Shown: in pieces, positions 1 to 8,405 of the stretch
Layout of the letters: each line of letters starts with the position of its first letter
How positions within the stretch are numbered: the first letter of the stretch is position 1
Translations under genes and position numbers: made by a program
Notes under the pieces: model-generated
What the model saw: only the letters and a program-made list of their open reading frames with translations
The model's database searches: none
Told to the model about the DNA's origin: nothing
From: CAWBCR01 sp963787375
Lineage (GTDB): Bacteria > Chloroflexota > Anaerolineae > Aggregatilineales > UBA3940
Reading direction: 5' to 3'
DNA: 64,000 bases
Assembly: GCA_963787375.1 (NCBI GenBank)
Contig: CAWBCR010000022.1
Location: forward strand, 94,071 to 158,070

Positions 1-471
1 TGGCTGGCTAATATCGTCATCGAAGGGCGCAACGGCACCCTCAACCAGCCCAAGACGTTGTTCATCGCGCTGACGGTCATCGCGGCGTTCTTCGTGCCGG
101 CGCTCGGTAACCTCGACACCGCTTTCCAGGGCATGAACGTGTGGCACTCGCTGCAATACCTGGCCCTGACGTGGATGCTGATCAACCTGCGCGAGCATCG
201 CGGTGAACTGGAAGCCTCGCCGTTCGTGAAGCGGATGGCGGGCGACGGTGCTGCGCAGCGCTACTACCTGTTCAACGTCGGCCTGACCATCGCCGACGTA
301 GTGCTGGCGGTGGTGTTCTTTGGCATCATGCGCGGTGTCTTCCGCACCTCGTTCGACTTTGCCTTCGACAGGTCGTACTACATGGCAGTCCTCAGCTTCC
401 TGTGGATTCACTACTACCACGATCACTTTCTGTTTGCGAAACCCAACGTGATCAACTCTATGATGCGCTGA
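1..471 (+). CDS. C-terminal part of a polytopic membrane protein
   Basis: The frame is open from the first base of the window, so this is the last 156 residues of a gene that begins upstream. The visible part has about four hydrophobic segments separated by short charged loops (one reads LREHRGELEASPF). Two His-containing stretches stand out, WHSLQY near residue 45 and HYYHDHF near residue 140; they could be metal ligands in or near the membrane, but I do not recognise the family with certainty. It ends with TGA and is followed by a GC-rich stem with a T-tract. The function is unknown. Confidence 0.6.
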   Translation, partial: WLANIVIEGRNGTLNQPKTLFIALTVIAAFFVPALGNLDTAFQGMNVWHSLQYLALTWMLINLREHRGELEASPFVKRMAGDGAAQRYYLFNVGLTIADVVLAVVFFGIMRGVFRTSFDFAFDRSYYMAVLSFLWIHYYHDHFLFAKPNVINSMMR

Positions 472-491
472 CGCAAGAGCTGCCGGCGGGC

Positions 492-524
492 CGGGCTGCT
501 ATGCAGGCAACCCAGCCCGCTTTT
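492..524 (+). terminator. Probable intrinsic terminator after the first membrane protein gene
   Basis: A 7-bp stem, CGGGCTG (492-498) with CAGCCCG (513-519), has a 14-nt loop and is followed by C and four Ts. It lies 20 nt past the stop of the preceding gene and before the esterase start. Confidence 0.5.
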
Positions 525-610
525 CATATGGGCGTTTGCTGGCTGCGCGCAGAGAGGCTACAATGCCGGGGGTGCGGCCCACCGGATCGCAGGCCGTGGG
601 GACATACAGC

Positions 611-1627
611 ATGCCAGGCAGTCGGATTGTCTATCTGGAACACACCTCACACAGCCTCGCTGGCAACCCGCTGGGCGATCCGGCGGCGCGGCGGCTGCCT
701 GTGTATCTACCGCCCGGCTATGACGACTCCGAGCGCCGCTACCCAATTATCTGGGTGCTGGCCCCCTTTACAAGCTGGGGCGAGCATTTGTTCAACCTCT
801 ACCCCTGGGAAGGCAACATCACACAGATCATGGATGGCCTGATCGAAAGCGGGAATGCCCCGCCTGCGATCATGGCTTTCCCAGACTGTTTCACCCGATA
901 CGGCGGAAGCCAGTACATCAACTCAGTGGCAGTGGGCGCGTATGAGGACTACGTGATCGGGGAGCTTGTGCCGCTGCTCGACAGCCAGTTCCGCACGCTG
1001 GCCGAACGCGACCATCGCGGCGTGATGGGCCACTCCAGCGGCGGCTACGGCGCGCTGATGCTGTCAATGCGGCACCCCGACGTATTCGGTGCCGTGGCCA
1101 GCCACAGCGGTGACATGGCCTTCGAGGTCTGCTACCGGCCCGATATTCCCGGTGCGGTACGCACCTTTGAAGCCGCTGGCGGGCTGGCACGCTTCGTCGA
1201 GAGCCTCATGAGCAGATCTTACCCACGCGAGCGACGCAGCGACTGGTACGCCGCGCTAAGCATGGTCGCCATGAGTGCGTGCTACTCGCCCAACCAGAGA
1301 AGCCCGCATGGCTTCGATCTGCCGTTCGACCTGCACACCGGCGCAATCAACCAGGAGGTATGGGCGCGCTGGGCCGCTTTTGATCCGCTGCACGCTGTAC
1401 CGCTGCATGCCGATTCGCTCAAGACGCTGCGTCTGCTGTACTTCGATTGCGGCATTCGCGACGAATACAACTTGTTCCTGGGAGCCCGGCAACTGCACCA
1501 GATGCTCGACATGGAAATGGTGCCGCATACCTATAAAGAGTACGACGGCGGGCACCACGACGTGAACTGGCGCTATCGCACCTCGCTGCCGTTGCTCGGC
1601 AGCGCCCTCACATCGCAGGGAGGTTAG
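611..1627 (+). CDS. Esterase of the esterase D / enterochelin esterase-like family
   Basis: Predicted 338-residue alpha/beta hydrolase of the PF00756 type (esterase D, S-formylglutathione hydrolase, trehalose mycolyltransferase relatives). The nucleophile elbow GHSSGGYGA carries the catalytic Ser. A conserved DCGIRDEY near residue 277 probably supplies the Asp, and GGHHDVNW near residue 317 supplies the His. The N-terminal strand LPVYLPPGYDD is typical of the family. No signal peptide or membrane segment is visible. The ATG at 611 has a GGGG stretch nine bases upstream; the frame is open further upstream to 536 but that part is low-quality coding sequence. The next gene begins 12 nt after the stop, so the two are probably co-transcribed. 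The substrate cannot be deduced. Confidence 0.85.
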   Translation: MPGSRIVYLEHTSHSLAGNPLGDPAARRLPVYLPPGYDDSERRYPIIWVLAPFTSWGEHLFNLYPWEGNITQIMDGLIESGNAPPAIMAFPDCFTRYGGSQYINSVAVGAYEDYVIGELVPLLDSQFRTLAERDHRGVMGHSSGGYGALMLSMRHPDVFGAVASHSGDMAFEVCYRPDIPGAVRTFEAAGGLARFVESLMSRSYPRERRSDWYAALSMVAMSACYSPNQRSPHGFDLPFDLHTGAINQEVWARWAAFDPLHAVPLHADSLKTLRLLYFDCGIRDEYNLFLGARQLHQMLDMEMVPHTYKEYDGGHHDVNWRYRTSLPLLGSALTSQGG

Positions 1628-1639
1628 ACCTCACCTATT

Positions 1640-3253
1640 ATGGTCGCACGATTGCGCCAACTTGTCGCAGTGGCGATGCTGCTCGGCACGCTAAGCGCGT
1701 GTACCCCGAATGGCAGCTACATCATCCTGGTCACCGCCACGCCATCAGGCGCGGTGCCCGGACCTGCAACCGGCGGCAGCGCGGGGCTCGCCGTGGGCAG
1801 CCCACCAGTCGTGGAGACCAGCGCGCAGCCACCACAGCCCATCCCAACGCCGACGTTCATCCCGACGCCGGATCCGACGCGCTCCGCCGCCGTCGATCTC
1901 AATCAGGACCAGATCCACGTCGTCCAGTCGGGCGATACGCTGGGCCAGATCGCAGCGGGCTACGGCACAACCGTCGAGGCGATCATCCAGGCCAACCAGA
2001 TCGCGAACCCCAACGTACTGACCGTTGGCGAGGCGCTGGTGATCCCGCTGGCCGCGCAGACAACCGGCCCGCTGTTCAAGATCATCCCCGACAGCGAGCT
2101 GGTCTACGGTCCATCGGTCAAGGGCTTCGACGTTCAGCAGGTTATGCAGACGCTGCCCACCAGCTACCTCGCCAACTACACTGAGGCCCTCGACGGCGGG
2201 CGCGTGCTGACCGGACCGCAGATCGTTCAGCGGGTGGCGCTGGAACAGAGTGTCAACCCTCGGTTGCTACTGGCGCTGTTGGAGTACGAGACGCATTGGC
2301 TCAGCCAGACGTCAGTGTCTGACCAGGCCGCGACGTACCCGATGAACTACTACGGACAGCCTACAACTGTCACCGGGCTCTACTGGCAGCTAGACTGGGC
2401 GGGGAAGATGCTGCAGGCGGGCTACTACGGCTGGAAAGAGCGTGGGCTGACCGGCGCGCTGCTGTCAGATGGGATGCGCGTCCAGATAAATCCGGGTATC
2501 AACGCTGGCACGGCAGGGGTTGAGCTGCTGCTGGCGCAGACGCGCACGCTTGACGTCTGGACGCAGGCCGTCTCACACAGCGGCTTCTTCGCGACCGATG
2601 TGAGCCTATTCGGCGACCCTTTCCAGCGGGCTGTCGAGCCGCTGATCCCACCCGACCTGGTGCAGCCACCGATGGGCCTGCCGTTTAGCTCCAGCGAGAC
2701 CTGGTACTTCACCGGCGGACCGCACGGAGGGTGGGGCTCAAGCAGCGCGTGGTCCGCGCTCGACTTCGTCACCGGCGACGAGCCATCCCTGGGCTGCGAG
2801 GTGGCGGATCGCTGGGCGCGGGCCGTGGCGGATGGCATCATCGCACGCAGCGACTACGGCATGGTCATCCTCGACCTCGACGGCGATGGCTTCGAGGGAA
2901 CGGGCTGGACGGTGTTCTATTTGCACATCTCAAGTGACGGGCGGCCTGTCACCGCCGGCCAGCAGGTTAAACAGGGCGACCCAATCGGCCACCCGTCGTG
3001 CGAAGGGGGCATAAGCTACGCCACGCACATGCACATCGCGCGGCGCTACAACGGCGAGTGGATGCCGGTCGACTGCGCGGGCTGCGCACTGACCAGTCCT
3101 GCGCCGGAGCTGGACTTCGATGGCTGGCTGGGTCATACCTTTGGCACGGAGTATGATGGTTCGCTGACCAAAGGGGACGAGTATCGCGAGGCGTGCACCT
3201 GCCGACTGCCGATCAACACCTTTGCGCCGCCCGCCAGCAACGCCGGTGGCTAA
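1640..3253 (+). CDS. LysM and M23 peptidase-domain lipoprotein
   Basis: Predicted 537-residue exported lipoprotein. A signal peptide ends in the lipobox LSAC, with the lipidated Cys at 21. A Pro/Thr-rich linker (about 40-85) leads to one LysM domain (about 91-136, HVVQSGDTLGQIAAGYG) that should bind peptidoglycan. A helical middle region (about 150-330) has no family I recognise. The C-terminal domain is M23-like: HGGWG at 362, ALDF with Asp375, and the HxH metal motif THMHIAR at 462. The first His lies 13 residues before the Asp rather than the usual four, so the zinc site is a variant and endopeptidase activity is likely but not certain. Three to four Cys near the end (CAGC, CTC) may form disulphides. 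The stop overlaps the stop of the convergent metallophosphatase gene. Confidence 0.88.
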   Translation: MVARLRQLVAVAMLLGTLSACTPNGSYIILVTATPSGAVPGPATGGSAGLAVGSPPVVETSAQPPQPIPTPTFIPTPDPTRSAAVDLNQDQIHVVQSGDTLGQIAAGYGTTVEAIIQANQIANPNVLTVGEALVIPLAAQTTGPLFKIIPDSELVYGPSVKGFDVQQVMQTLPTSYLANYTEALDGGRVLTGPQIVQRVALEQSVNPRLLLALLEYETHWLSQTSVSDQAATYPMNYYGQPTTVTGLYWQLDWAGKMLQAGYYGWKERGLTGALLSDGMRVQINPGINAGTAGVELLLAQTRTLDVWTQAVSHSGFFATDVSLFGDPFQRAVEPLIPPDLVQPPMGLPFSSSETWYFTGGPHGGWGSSSAWSALDFVTGDEPSLGCEVADRWARAVADGIIARSDYGMVILDLDGDGFEGTGWTVFYLHISSDGRPVTAGQQVKQGDPIGHPSCEGGISYATHMHIARRYNGEWMPVDCAGCALTSPAPELDFDGWLGHTFGTEYDGSLTKGDEYREACTCRLPINTFAPPASNAGG

Positions 3254-4227
3254 TAGACTGTGCACACCGACGGAAGCAGATCCTCGGCGCTGCTGACCGG
3301 CATCGTGACGTCGAACAGCAGATAGCTGGCTTTGTCACGCGGGGTGGCGTGCGCCCAGCTTGCCAGTCGAAGCTGCCGCCCGGCGACAATGGCGTATCCG
3401 GGGGCTGGTTTGTGCCCGCTGACCAGCACATGCTGCGGCACCCCAGGCGCAGCGTATGCCTCGAGAAACCGGGCCAGCACTGTGCCGTACAGCATCTCGC
3501 TCATCCCCATCTCGCACTGCGTAAAGAGCAGATCCCATAACTCCGGCCACTCCGGCTCCAGGCTGGAGGCAACTAGCCCGCGCAGAAGGTCCAGGAAGCG
3601 CGGATCCTCCGGCCCGCTGACAGCCAGATACTCCCACGACGTTTGTGCATAGTTTTCCGACGAGGTCTGCTGGAAAGACTCGATCAACCGGTTGACATCG
3701 TTGCGGGCCAGCAGCCGGTCGACCTCCTCCAGCAGGTCATCGTGCGAGAAGCTCAACAGCCGCCTGGCGGCGTCTGCGTTTGCGGTGAGCCGCGACGCGC
3801 CAGCATGGGTCAGCAGGACGCCGCCGGGAGTCCGTACCATGAACGGCAGCGACTTGAAAAAGCCGATCACCGTGCTGCGATACTCTCCCAACGCATGTTC
3901 GAAGCGCGGTGACAGCATCGTGTCGCCTTTGGCCAGCGTGACGCCGTAGATGTGCGGCAGTTCGTGATTGCCCAGCAGCACGATCACAGTCTGCGGACCA
4001 AGCTCGTCGCGCAGCCGTACGACGTCAAGCACGATGTTCAGCGAGTAATCCGTCTCCGGCGGGCCGGGGCTGTAAATCAGGTCGCCGGTGAAGATCAGCA
4101 CGTCGGCGCGGCCCTCGTCGCGCAGCGCGAGGAACATGTCGCGATAGCCGGTGTAAGCGCCCCAATCACCGTGAAGGTCGGTCACGACAAGGGCGTGGCC
4201 GTGGTACAGGTCTACAGCACGATTCAT
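3250..4227 (-). CDS. Calcineurin-like metallophosphoesterase
   Basis: Predicted 325-residue phosphoesterase of the PPP/calcineurin superfamily. The N-terminal metal motifs are in canonical order: VTDLHGDW (DxH), FTGDLIY (GD) and LLGNHELPH (GNHE). Downstream, THAG (residues about 145-150) and SGHKP supply the two further His ligands. The layout resembles bacterial Ser/Thr phosphatases and bis(5'-nucleosyl)-tetraphosphatases; the substrate is not deducible. The ATG at 4227 is chosen because the longer frame adds an unconserved 21-residue leader. No strong Shine-Dalgarno is seen. It follows malate dehydrogenase after a stem-loop, and its stop overlaps the convergent peptidase gene by four bases. 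Confidence 0.85.
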   Translation of the reverse strand: MNRAVDLYHGHALVVTDLHGDWGAYTGYRDMFLALRDEGRADVLIFTGDLIYSPGPPETDYSLNIVLDVVRLRDELGPQTVIVLLGNHELPHIYGVTLAKGDTMLSPRFEHALGEYRSTVIGFFKSLPFMVRTPGGVLLTHAGASRLTANADAARRLLSFSHDDLLEEVDRLLARNDVNRLIESFQQTSSENYAQTSWEYLAVSGPEDPRFLDLLRGLVASSLEPEWPELWDLLFTQCEMGMSEMLYGTVLARFLEAYAAPGVPQHVLVSGHKPAPGYAIVAGRQLRLASWAHATPRDKASYLLFDVTMPVSSAEDLLPSVCTVY

Positions 4228-4244
4228 GATCAGTCCGGGTAATT

Positions 4245-4277
4245 GGCCCGCCGCTTGCCGAGTCCCGGCGGCGGGCC
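4245..4277 (-). terminator. Stem-loop downstream of malate dehydrogenase
   Basis: Perfect 9-bp inverted repeat, GGCCCGCCG (4245-4253) against CGGCGGGCC (4269-4277), lying between the mdh stop and the metallophosphatase start. On the minus strand it is followed by AATTA rather than a T-run, so it is a weak terminator or an mRNA 3'-end stabiliser. Confidence 0.35.
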
Positions 4278-4302
4278 TGCTGAGGAACAAAAGGGGTGGG
4301 AG

Positions 4303-5250
4303 CTACTTCTTGTAGCCCAGAACGTCGACGACGTTCTGCACAGCCTCTGCCGAGTGATCGAGCGCGGCCTTCTCGTCCTTGCTCAACTTCATCTCGATCA
4401 CTTTCTCGATGCCGTTCGCGCCGAGGACCACCGGCACGCCGATGAAAAGGTCTTTGTGGCCGTACTCACCGTTGAGGTAGGCGGCGCAGGCGATGACCCG
4501 CTTCTGGTCGCGCAGGATCAACTCGACCATGCTGGTGGTCGCCGAGGCAGGCGCGTAGAAACCGCTGTAGCCCAGCAGCCCGACGATCTCGCCGCCGCCC
4601 TTGCGGGTGCGCTCGATGATCGCGTCGAGCTTTTCGCGGCTCATCAGCTCCAGCACTGGAATACCCGCTACCGAGGTGTGGTTGGGCAGCGGCACCATCG
4701 TGTCGCCGTGGCCGCCCAGCACGATACCATTGACATCCTTCACCGAGACGCCAAGCTCCATTGCAATGAACGTCTTGTAGCGCGCAGCGTCGAGCGCGCC
4801 AGCCTGTCCAATGACCCGGTTGGGCGGGAACCCGCTCTCTTCCAGCGCTACATGGCACATCGCGTCGAGCGGGTTGGACACGATGATCAGGATCGCGTCT
4901 GGCGACTGCTTGGCGACATTCCTGACGACCTCACCAACGATCTTCTGGTTGGTCTTGACCAACTCGTCTCGGCTGGGAAACTGCCCGGTGACGGGGTCCT
5001 TCTTGCGCGGGACGCCGGCGGTGATCACCACGACGTCCGAATCGGCGGTATCGGCGTAATCGTTTGTGCCGGTGATGGTCAGATCAAAGCCTTCGACTGG
5101 CCCCGCTTCGGCGAGGTCGAGCGCCTTTCCCTGTGGCATCCCCTGCACGATATCGATCAGCACAACATCGGCGAGCTGGTGGGCGGCGATCCAATGCGCT
5201 GCCGTCGCGCCGACATTCCCTGCGCCAACAATCGTGACCTTCTTACGCAT
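4303..5250 (-). CDS. mdh: Malate dehydrogenase (NAD-dependent)
   Basis: Predicted 315-residue cytoplasmic enzyme interconverting malate and oxaloacetate in the TCA cycle. The N-terminal NAD motif is GAGNVGAT; DIVQG at the end of beta-2 carries the acidic residue that favours NAD. SNPLDAM and GGHGDTMVP hold the catalytic Asp and His, and AGVPRK holds the first substrate-binding Arg. Between PRK and SRD, the mobile active-site loop has nine residues (KDPVTGQFP) where common bacterial enzymes such as PRKPGMSRD have three, a six-residue insertion. Full-length and otherwise typical of the LDH-like MDH group. It is monocistronic or leads the metallophosphatase gene; sucCD lie elsewhere in the window. 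Confidence 0.95.
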   Translation of the reverse strand: MRKKVTIVGAGNVGATAAHWIAAHQLADVVLIDIVQGMPQGKALDLAEAGPVEGFDLTITGTNDYADTADSDVVVITAGVPRKKDPVTGQFPSRDELVKTNQKIVGEVVRNVAKQSPDAILIIVSNPLDAMCHVALEESGFPPNRVIGQAGALDAARYKTFIAMELGVSVKDVNGIVLGGHGDTMVPLPNHTSVAGIPVLELMSREKLDAIIERTRKGGGEIVGLLGYSGFYAPASATTSMVELILRDQKRVIACAAYLNGEYGHKDLFIGVPVVLGANGIEKVIEMKLSKDEKAALDHSAEAVQNVVDVLGYKK

Positions 5251-5414
5251 GCTGTTCTGCCTCCTGAAGACTATGGCTGTCAGGGCCTGGCCTGATCTCG
5301 CCCGGCTCCTGAGACTTGATTACCTCGCTATTTGATGCAAGAACGGCCTGGTTGGTCGTATCCAGAACCGGGCCGCTCATCAGACCTCACACGTGCAGCC
5401 ACGCGGCGGCGTCA

Positions 5415-6143
5415 CTAGCTCGCCCGCCCCCCTGCCAGTTGCCCCTTGAGCGACTCAAGCGCCTGCCAATTGCCTTTCGCCGCAAGCCCTGCCTGCTGCG
5501 GCCAGGTGCCGGGGTCAAAGGGGGCCTTGAAATCCGCGGCCTTCACAATTTGCCCGATCTCGTCGGGCTGCATTGCCGCAAGCTGAGCATAGGTCCGCAC
5601 GTTACCGGAATGCAGGATTTCCTGTAATCTCGGCCCTATACCCTCGATCAGTGTCAAGTCGTCCGTCTCAGAAAGATCGTGTCCTGCGACCGCTTCCTGG
5701 TGGTGTGCCGAGGTCACCGTCTCCGGCTCGCCGCCTTCGGGCCAGCGGGTCGTTATCGGCCTCGGGAAGGCCGGGGAAAACAGCGTCGCCAGCACGCCGA
5801 TGGCAAGTCCGCTGACCGCGAAGCCCAGCCCGGCCATTCCCGCCGTGCGGCTCAGGCCGCTGAACGGAAACAGCAGCCCGATCGTTAACAGGATCAGCGC
5901 AGCCAGCATCAGGAAACCAAACAGTGGGTTCAGGCTGGTCTTGCCGGCTTCATCGCGGCGAATGGCGATCCACATGGTCAGGCCGGCTGCGATGACCCCC
6001 AGGCCAAACACGCGCAGCGCAGCCAGGAACGCATTGTCAGACAGAAGCATTCCGGCAGCCATCATGCTGTAGGCGAGCGCAGCGGCCAGCGCTACGATGC
6101 CAGCCAAAACGACCAGCCCAAACTGCCGTGCAAAGCTCTTCAT
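5415..6143 (-). CDS. Membrane protein with C-terminal helix-hairpin-helix-like domain
   Basis: Predicted 242 residues. Four hydrophobic segments occupy about residues 8-30, 38-58, 72-95 and 100-118. A polar linker follows, then a soluble C-terminal domain (about 163-235) beginning DLTLIEGIGPRLQEIL, a helix-hairpin-helix signature (IEGIGP) that also occurs in small domains near NADH dehydrogenase subunits and in L21 extensions of other bacteria. It may bind nucleic acid or a protein partner at the inner face of the membrane; the function is unknown. A strong ribosome site (GGGGAGG) precedes the ATG. It is flanked by about 160 nt without genes toward mdh. Confidence 0.7.
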   Translation of the reverse strand: MKSFARQFGLVVLAGIVALAAALAYSMMAAGMLLSDNAFLAALRVFGLGVIAAGLTMWIAIRRDEAGKTSLNPLFGFLMLAALILLTIGLLFPFSGLSRTAGMAGLGFAVSGLAIGVLATLFSPAFPRPITTRWPEGGEPETVTSAHHQEAVAGHDLSETDDLTLIEGIGPRLQEILHSGNVRTYAQLAAMQPDEIGQIVKAADFKAPFDPGTWPQQAGLAAKGNWQALESLKGQLAGGRAS

Positions 6144-6281
6144 GGAACCTCCCCGTGATGCGAGATGATGCAGGTTGTGGATGCGAGGACCGATGTCGCC
6201 CGGATAGGATGACCTGTCTGCATTTTAGCACGCGCCTAACACGGCTGCCAGATAGATGATTGAGATTGTGGCGCAGGAGCA

Positions 6282-6827
6282 TCAGCCCGTTCGTTTAGAG
6301 TGCCACTCGTCGCGCAGCACCGACATGACATGGATGTCGTGGTATGCGCCTTCGCGATACAGCGCTTGGCGGTATGTCCCTTCGTGGACATAGCCCGCTT
6401 TCTCGTAGGTGCGGACCGCGCGCGGGTTGAAGTCGTAGACGCGCAGCCAGATGCGGTTGAGGTTCAACTCGTCAAAGCCAAAGCGCAGGATCAGCCGGGC
6501 GGCGTCGCTGCCGTAACCGTGACCCCAGGCATCCTTCTCGCCGATGAGGATGCCGAATTCCGCAAAGCGATTCTTCCAGTCGAAACCGAACAGTCCGCAG
6601 TTGCCGATCAGCCGGTCGTCGGCCAGCACGTGTATGCTGAATGTGTGGGTCCCTTCACGTTTGACCGCGTCGTCGAACCAGGCGGCCTCTGCCTCGTCGG
6701 TCATGGGGACGGGCAGCATGCCCAGAAAACGCTGCACGTCGTAGTCGCGCAGCCAGCGTGTGAAATCGGGCAGGCTGGCGCGGTCGAGCGGTGCAAGGCG
6801 GACTAGCTCGCCCTCGAATGGGTTCAT
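6282..6827 (-). CDS. GNAT-family N-acetyltransferase (RimJ/RimL-like)
   Basis: Predicted 181-residue acetyltransferase. It starts with FEGELVRLAPLDR, as in the RimJ/RimL group, and has the acetyl-CoA loop EKDAWGHGYGSDAARL near residue 105 and the motif B-like AVRTYEKAGYVHEG near residue 148. These enzymes acetylate protein N-termini, spermidine-like amines or antibiotics; nothing identifies the acceptor here. The ATG at 6827 overlaps the stop of the upstream DUF1385 gene (ATGA), which shows translational coupling and fixes the start; the longer frame reads through the DUF1385 gene in the wrong frame. Confidence 0.85.
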   Translation of the reverse strand: MNPFEGELVRLAPLDRASLPDFTRWLRDYDVQRFLGMLPVPMTDEAEAAWFDDAVKREGTHTFSIHVLADDRLIGNCGLFGFDWKNRFAEFGILIGEKDAWGHGYGSDAARLILRFGFDELNLNRIWLRVYDFNPRAVRTYEKAGYVHEGTYRQALYREGAYHDIHVMSVLRDEWHSKRTG

Positions 6828-7747
6828 CGTGCCTGTGCCTCGGCTGCGACCGGCTCGCCAGTGGGAATGGGCAGGTCCTCGGATACGAGCACGCGTTCCA
6901 ACGCAGCAATGGCGACTTCGAGCATGTCGGGAGAGGGCTGGCGGGTGGTCAGCTTCTGCAGCCACAACTGTGGCGCGACCAGCACCCGCGCGATGGGGTT
7001 GTCAATGTGGCGCGCCAACAGTCGGATGTACTCGTAGGCGATCCCGGCGATCACCGGGATCAGCACCACACGCGAGACGATCCGCAGCACAAGCGGTGGA
7101 CGTCCCAGCAGCGAAAAGACCAGGACAGAAACCAGCACCACAACCAGCAGGAAGCCTGTGCCGCAGCGTGGATGCTCCAGCGGGTAGCGGGCCACCGACT
7201 CGGGGGTCAGCGGCGCGCCAGCCTCATAGGCGTTGATCGTCTTGTGCTCCGCGCCATGATAGGCAAACAGCCGCTTGATGTCTTCCATTCGGCCTATCGC
7301 CCAGATGTAGGCTATCACCAGGATCAGGCGAATGACTCCCTCAACCACGTTGACCGCAAGCGGTGAGCCAATCCTGAACAGGCGCTGCAATCCGTCGGCG
7401 GCTAACAGCGGCAGCACGAAGAACAGGCCCACACCGAACACCAGCGCGATCGCCATACTGCCATACGCGACAGGTCCGCTGAACTCGGCCTCGTCGCCAA
7501 GCGCCACGTCGGCGGAATACGTCAGCGCGCGCATGCCCAGCCCCAGGGAATCCCACAGCAGGCCCAACCCGCGTACAAACGGGACCTTGCTCCAGATGCC
7601 GTTGTACAGCCCGGAATTGATCGGCTCCTCGCGCAGGACGACCTCATTCTGCGGGTTGCGCACGGCGACCGCCACACGCGTGCTGCCGCGCATCATCACG
7701 CCTTCGATGACGGCCTGGCCGCCGTAGTTAAAGCGCTGATCTGCCAT
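6824..7747 (-). CDS. DUF1385 family membrane protein
   Basis: Predicted 307 residues with the DUF1385 signature: YGGQAVIEGVMMRG at the N-terminus, RLILVIAYIWAIGRMEDI and the Tyr-His-Gly-Ala-Glu-His-Lys stretch YHGAEHKTINAYE, then HPRCGTGFLL. Several hydrophobic segments (about 100-125, 135-160, 210-235, 245-270) suggest an integral membrane protein. The family is widespread in Firmicutes and Chloroflexi but has no established function; the conserved His/Glu/Cys residues hint at metal binding or catalysis. A purine-rich stretch precedes the ATG. It is followed by GNAT with a 4-nt overlap and preceded, on the same strand, by ruvC 80 nt away. Confidence 0.9.
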   Translation of the reverse strand: MADQRFNYGGQAVIEGVMMRGSTRVAVAVRNPQNEVVLREEPINSGLYNGIWSKVPFVRGLGLLWDSLGLGMRALTYSADVALGDEAEFSGPVAYGSMAIALVFGVGLFFVLPLLAADGLQRLFRIGSPLAVNVVEGVIRLILVIAYIWAIGRMEDIKRLFAYHGAEHKTINAYEAGAPLTPESVARYPLEHPRCGTGFLLVVVLVSVLVFSLLGRPPLVLRIVSRVVLIPVIAGIAYEYIRLLARHIDNPIARVLVAPQLWLQKLTTRQPSPDMLEVAIAALERVLVSEDLPIPTGEPVAAEAQAR

Positions 7748-7827
7748 CCACCCACATCCTTTATGATTTGAACCTAAAGCCACTGCCGGGATTGTAGCGG
7801 CGCGCTCCACGCCGTGCAACCGCCGCC

Positions 7828-8325
7828 TTACTGCTCGTCGTAGAGCTGCTGGTAGCGGGCAGTATGCAGGTGCGTGATCGCCACAGCCAGCGCGTCGGCG
7901 GCATCGTCGGGTTTGGGGATCGCGTCGAGGTTAAGCAGCAGGCGAACCATGTCCTGCACCTGCGACTTGGACGCGTTGCCGTAGCCGGCCACGGTCTGCT
8001 TGATCGAAGCCGGCGTGTATTCGGCAATCGACAGACCGCAGTCGGCCAGCGCCAGCAGCGTCACGCCGCGCGCTTGCCCGACGGCCATTGCCGTCGTCAC
8101 GTTCTTGCCGAACAACAGCCGCTCGATAGCCGCGCTGTCAGGACGGTACTGCTCGACAACCTCGCGCACGCCCCGGTACACCTGCTGAAGCCGCAGCGGA
8201 AGCTCTTCACCCGCCGGCGTGTTGATCGCACCGTAGGCGACCATTTCGGCTTCGCCGTCAGGATTCTCGCGCACCAGCCCATAACCCGTGATGGCGATGC
8301 CGGGGTCAATCCCCAGAACCAGCAT
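7828..8325 (-). CDS. ruvC: Crossover junction endodeoxyribonuclease RuvC
   Basis: Predicted 165-residue Holliday-junction resolvase, a dimeric RNase H-fold nuclease acting with RuvAB in recombination repair. Catalytic acidic residues are visible as LGIDPGIAITGYG (Asp near 6), AAIERLLFG (Glu near 68) and DDAADALAVA (Asp near 141 and 144). Length matches the family. The ATG at 8325 follows a strong AAGGGGGG ribosome site and replaces a longer, unconserved upstream extension. It lies directly downstream of yebC, the arrangement found in many bacteria; ruvA and ruvB are not adjacent here. Confidence 0.96.
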   Translation of the reverse strand: MLVLGIDPGIAITGYGLVRENPDGEAEMVAYGAINTPAGEELPLRLQQVYRGVREVVEQYRPDSAAIERLLFGKNVTTAMAVGQARGVTLLALADCGLSIAEYTPASIKQTVAGYGNASKSQVQDMVRLLLNLDAIPKPDDAADALAVAITHLHTARYQQLYDEQ

Positions 8326-8350
8326 GTTCCCCCCTTGCCCGGCAAATGGA

Positions 8351-8375
8351 AAAGGGCAGACATACGTCCGCCCTT
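8351..8375 (-). terminator. Stem-loop with T-tract between yebC and ruvC
   Basis: On the minus strand AAGGGCGGAC pairs with GTCTGCCCTT (10 bp, one mismatch, 4-nt loop) and is followed by TTCC. It sits in the 80-nt gap between yebC and ruvC and could act as a partial terminator that lowers ruvC relative to yebC. Confidence 0.4.
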
Positions 8376-8405
8376 GCACTTGCTCTGATGCGTTGCCGAA
8401 GCGGC

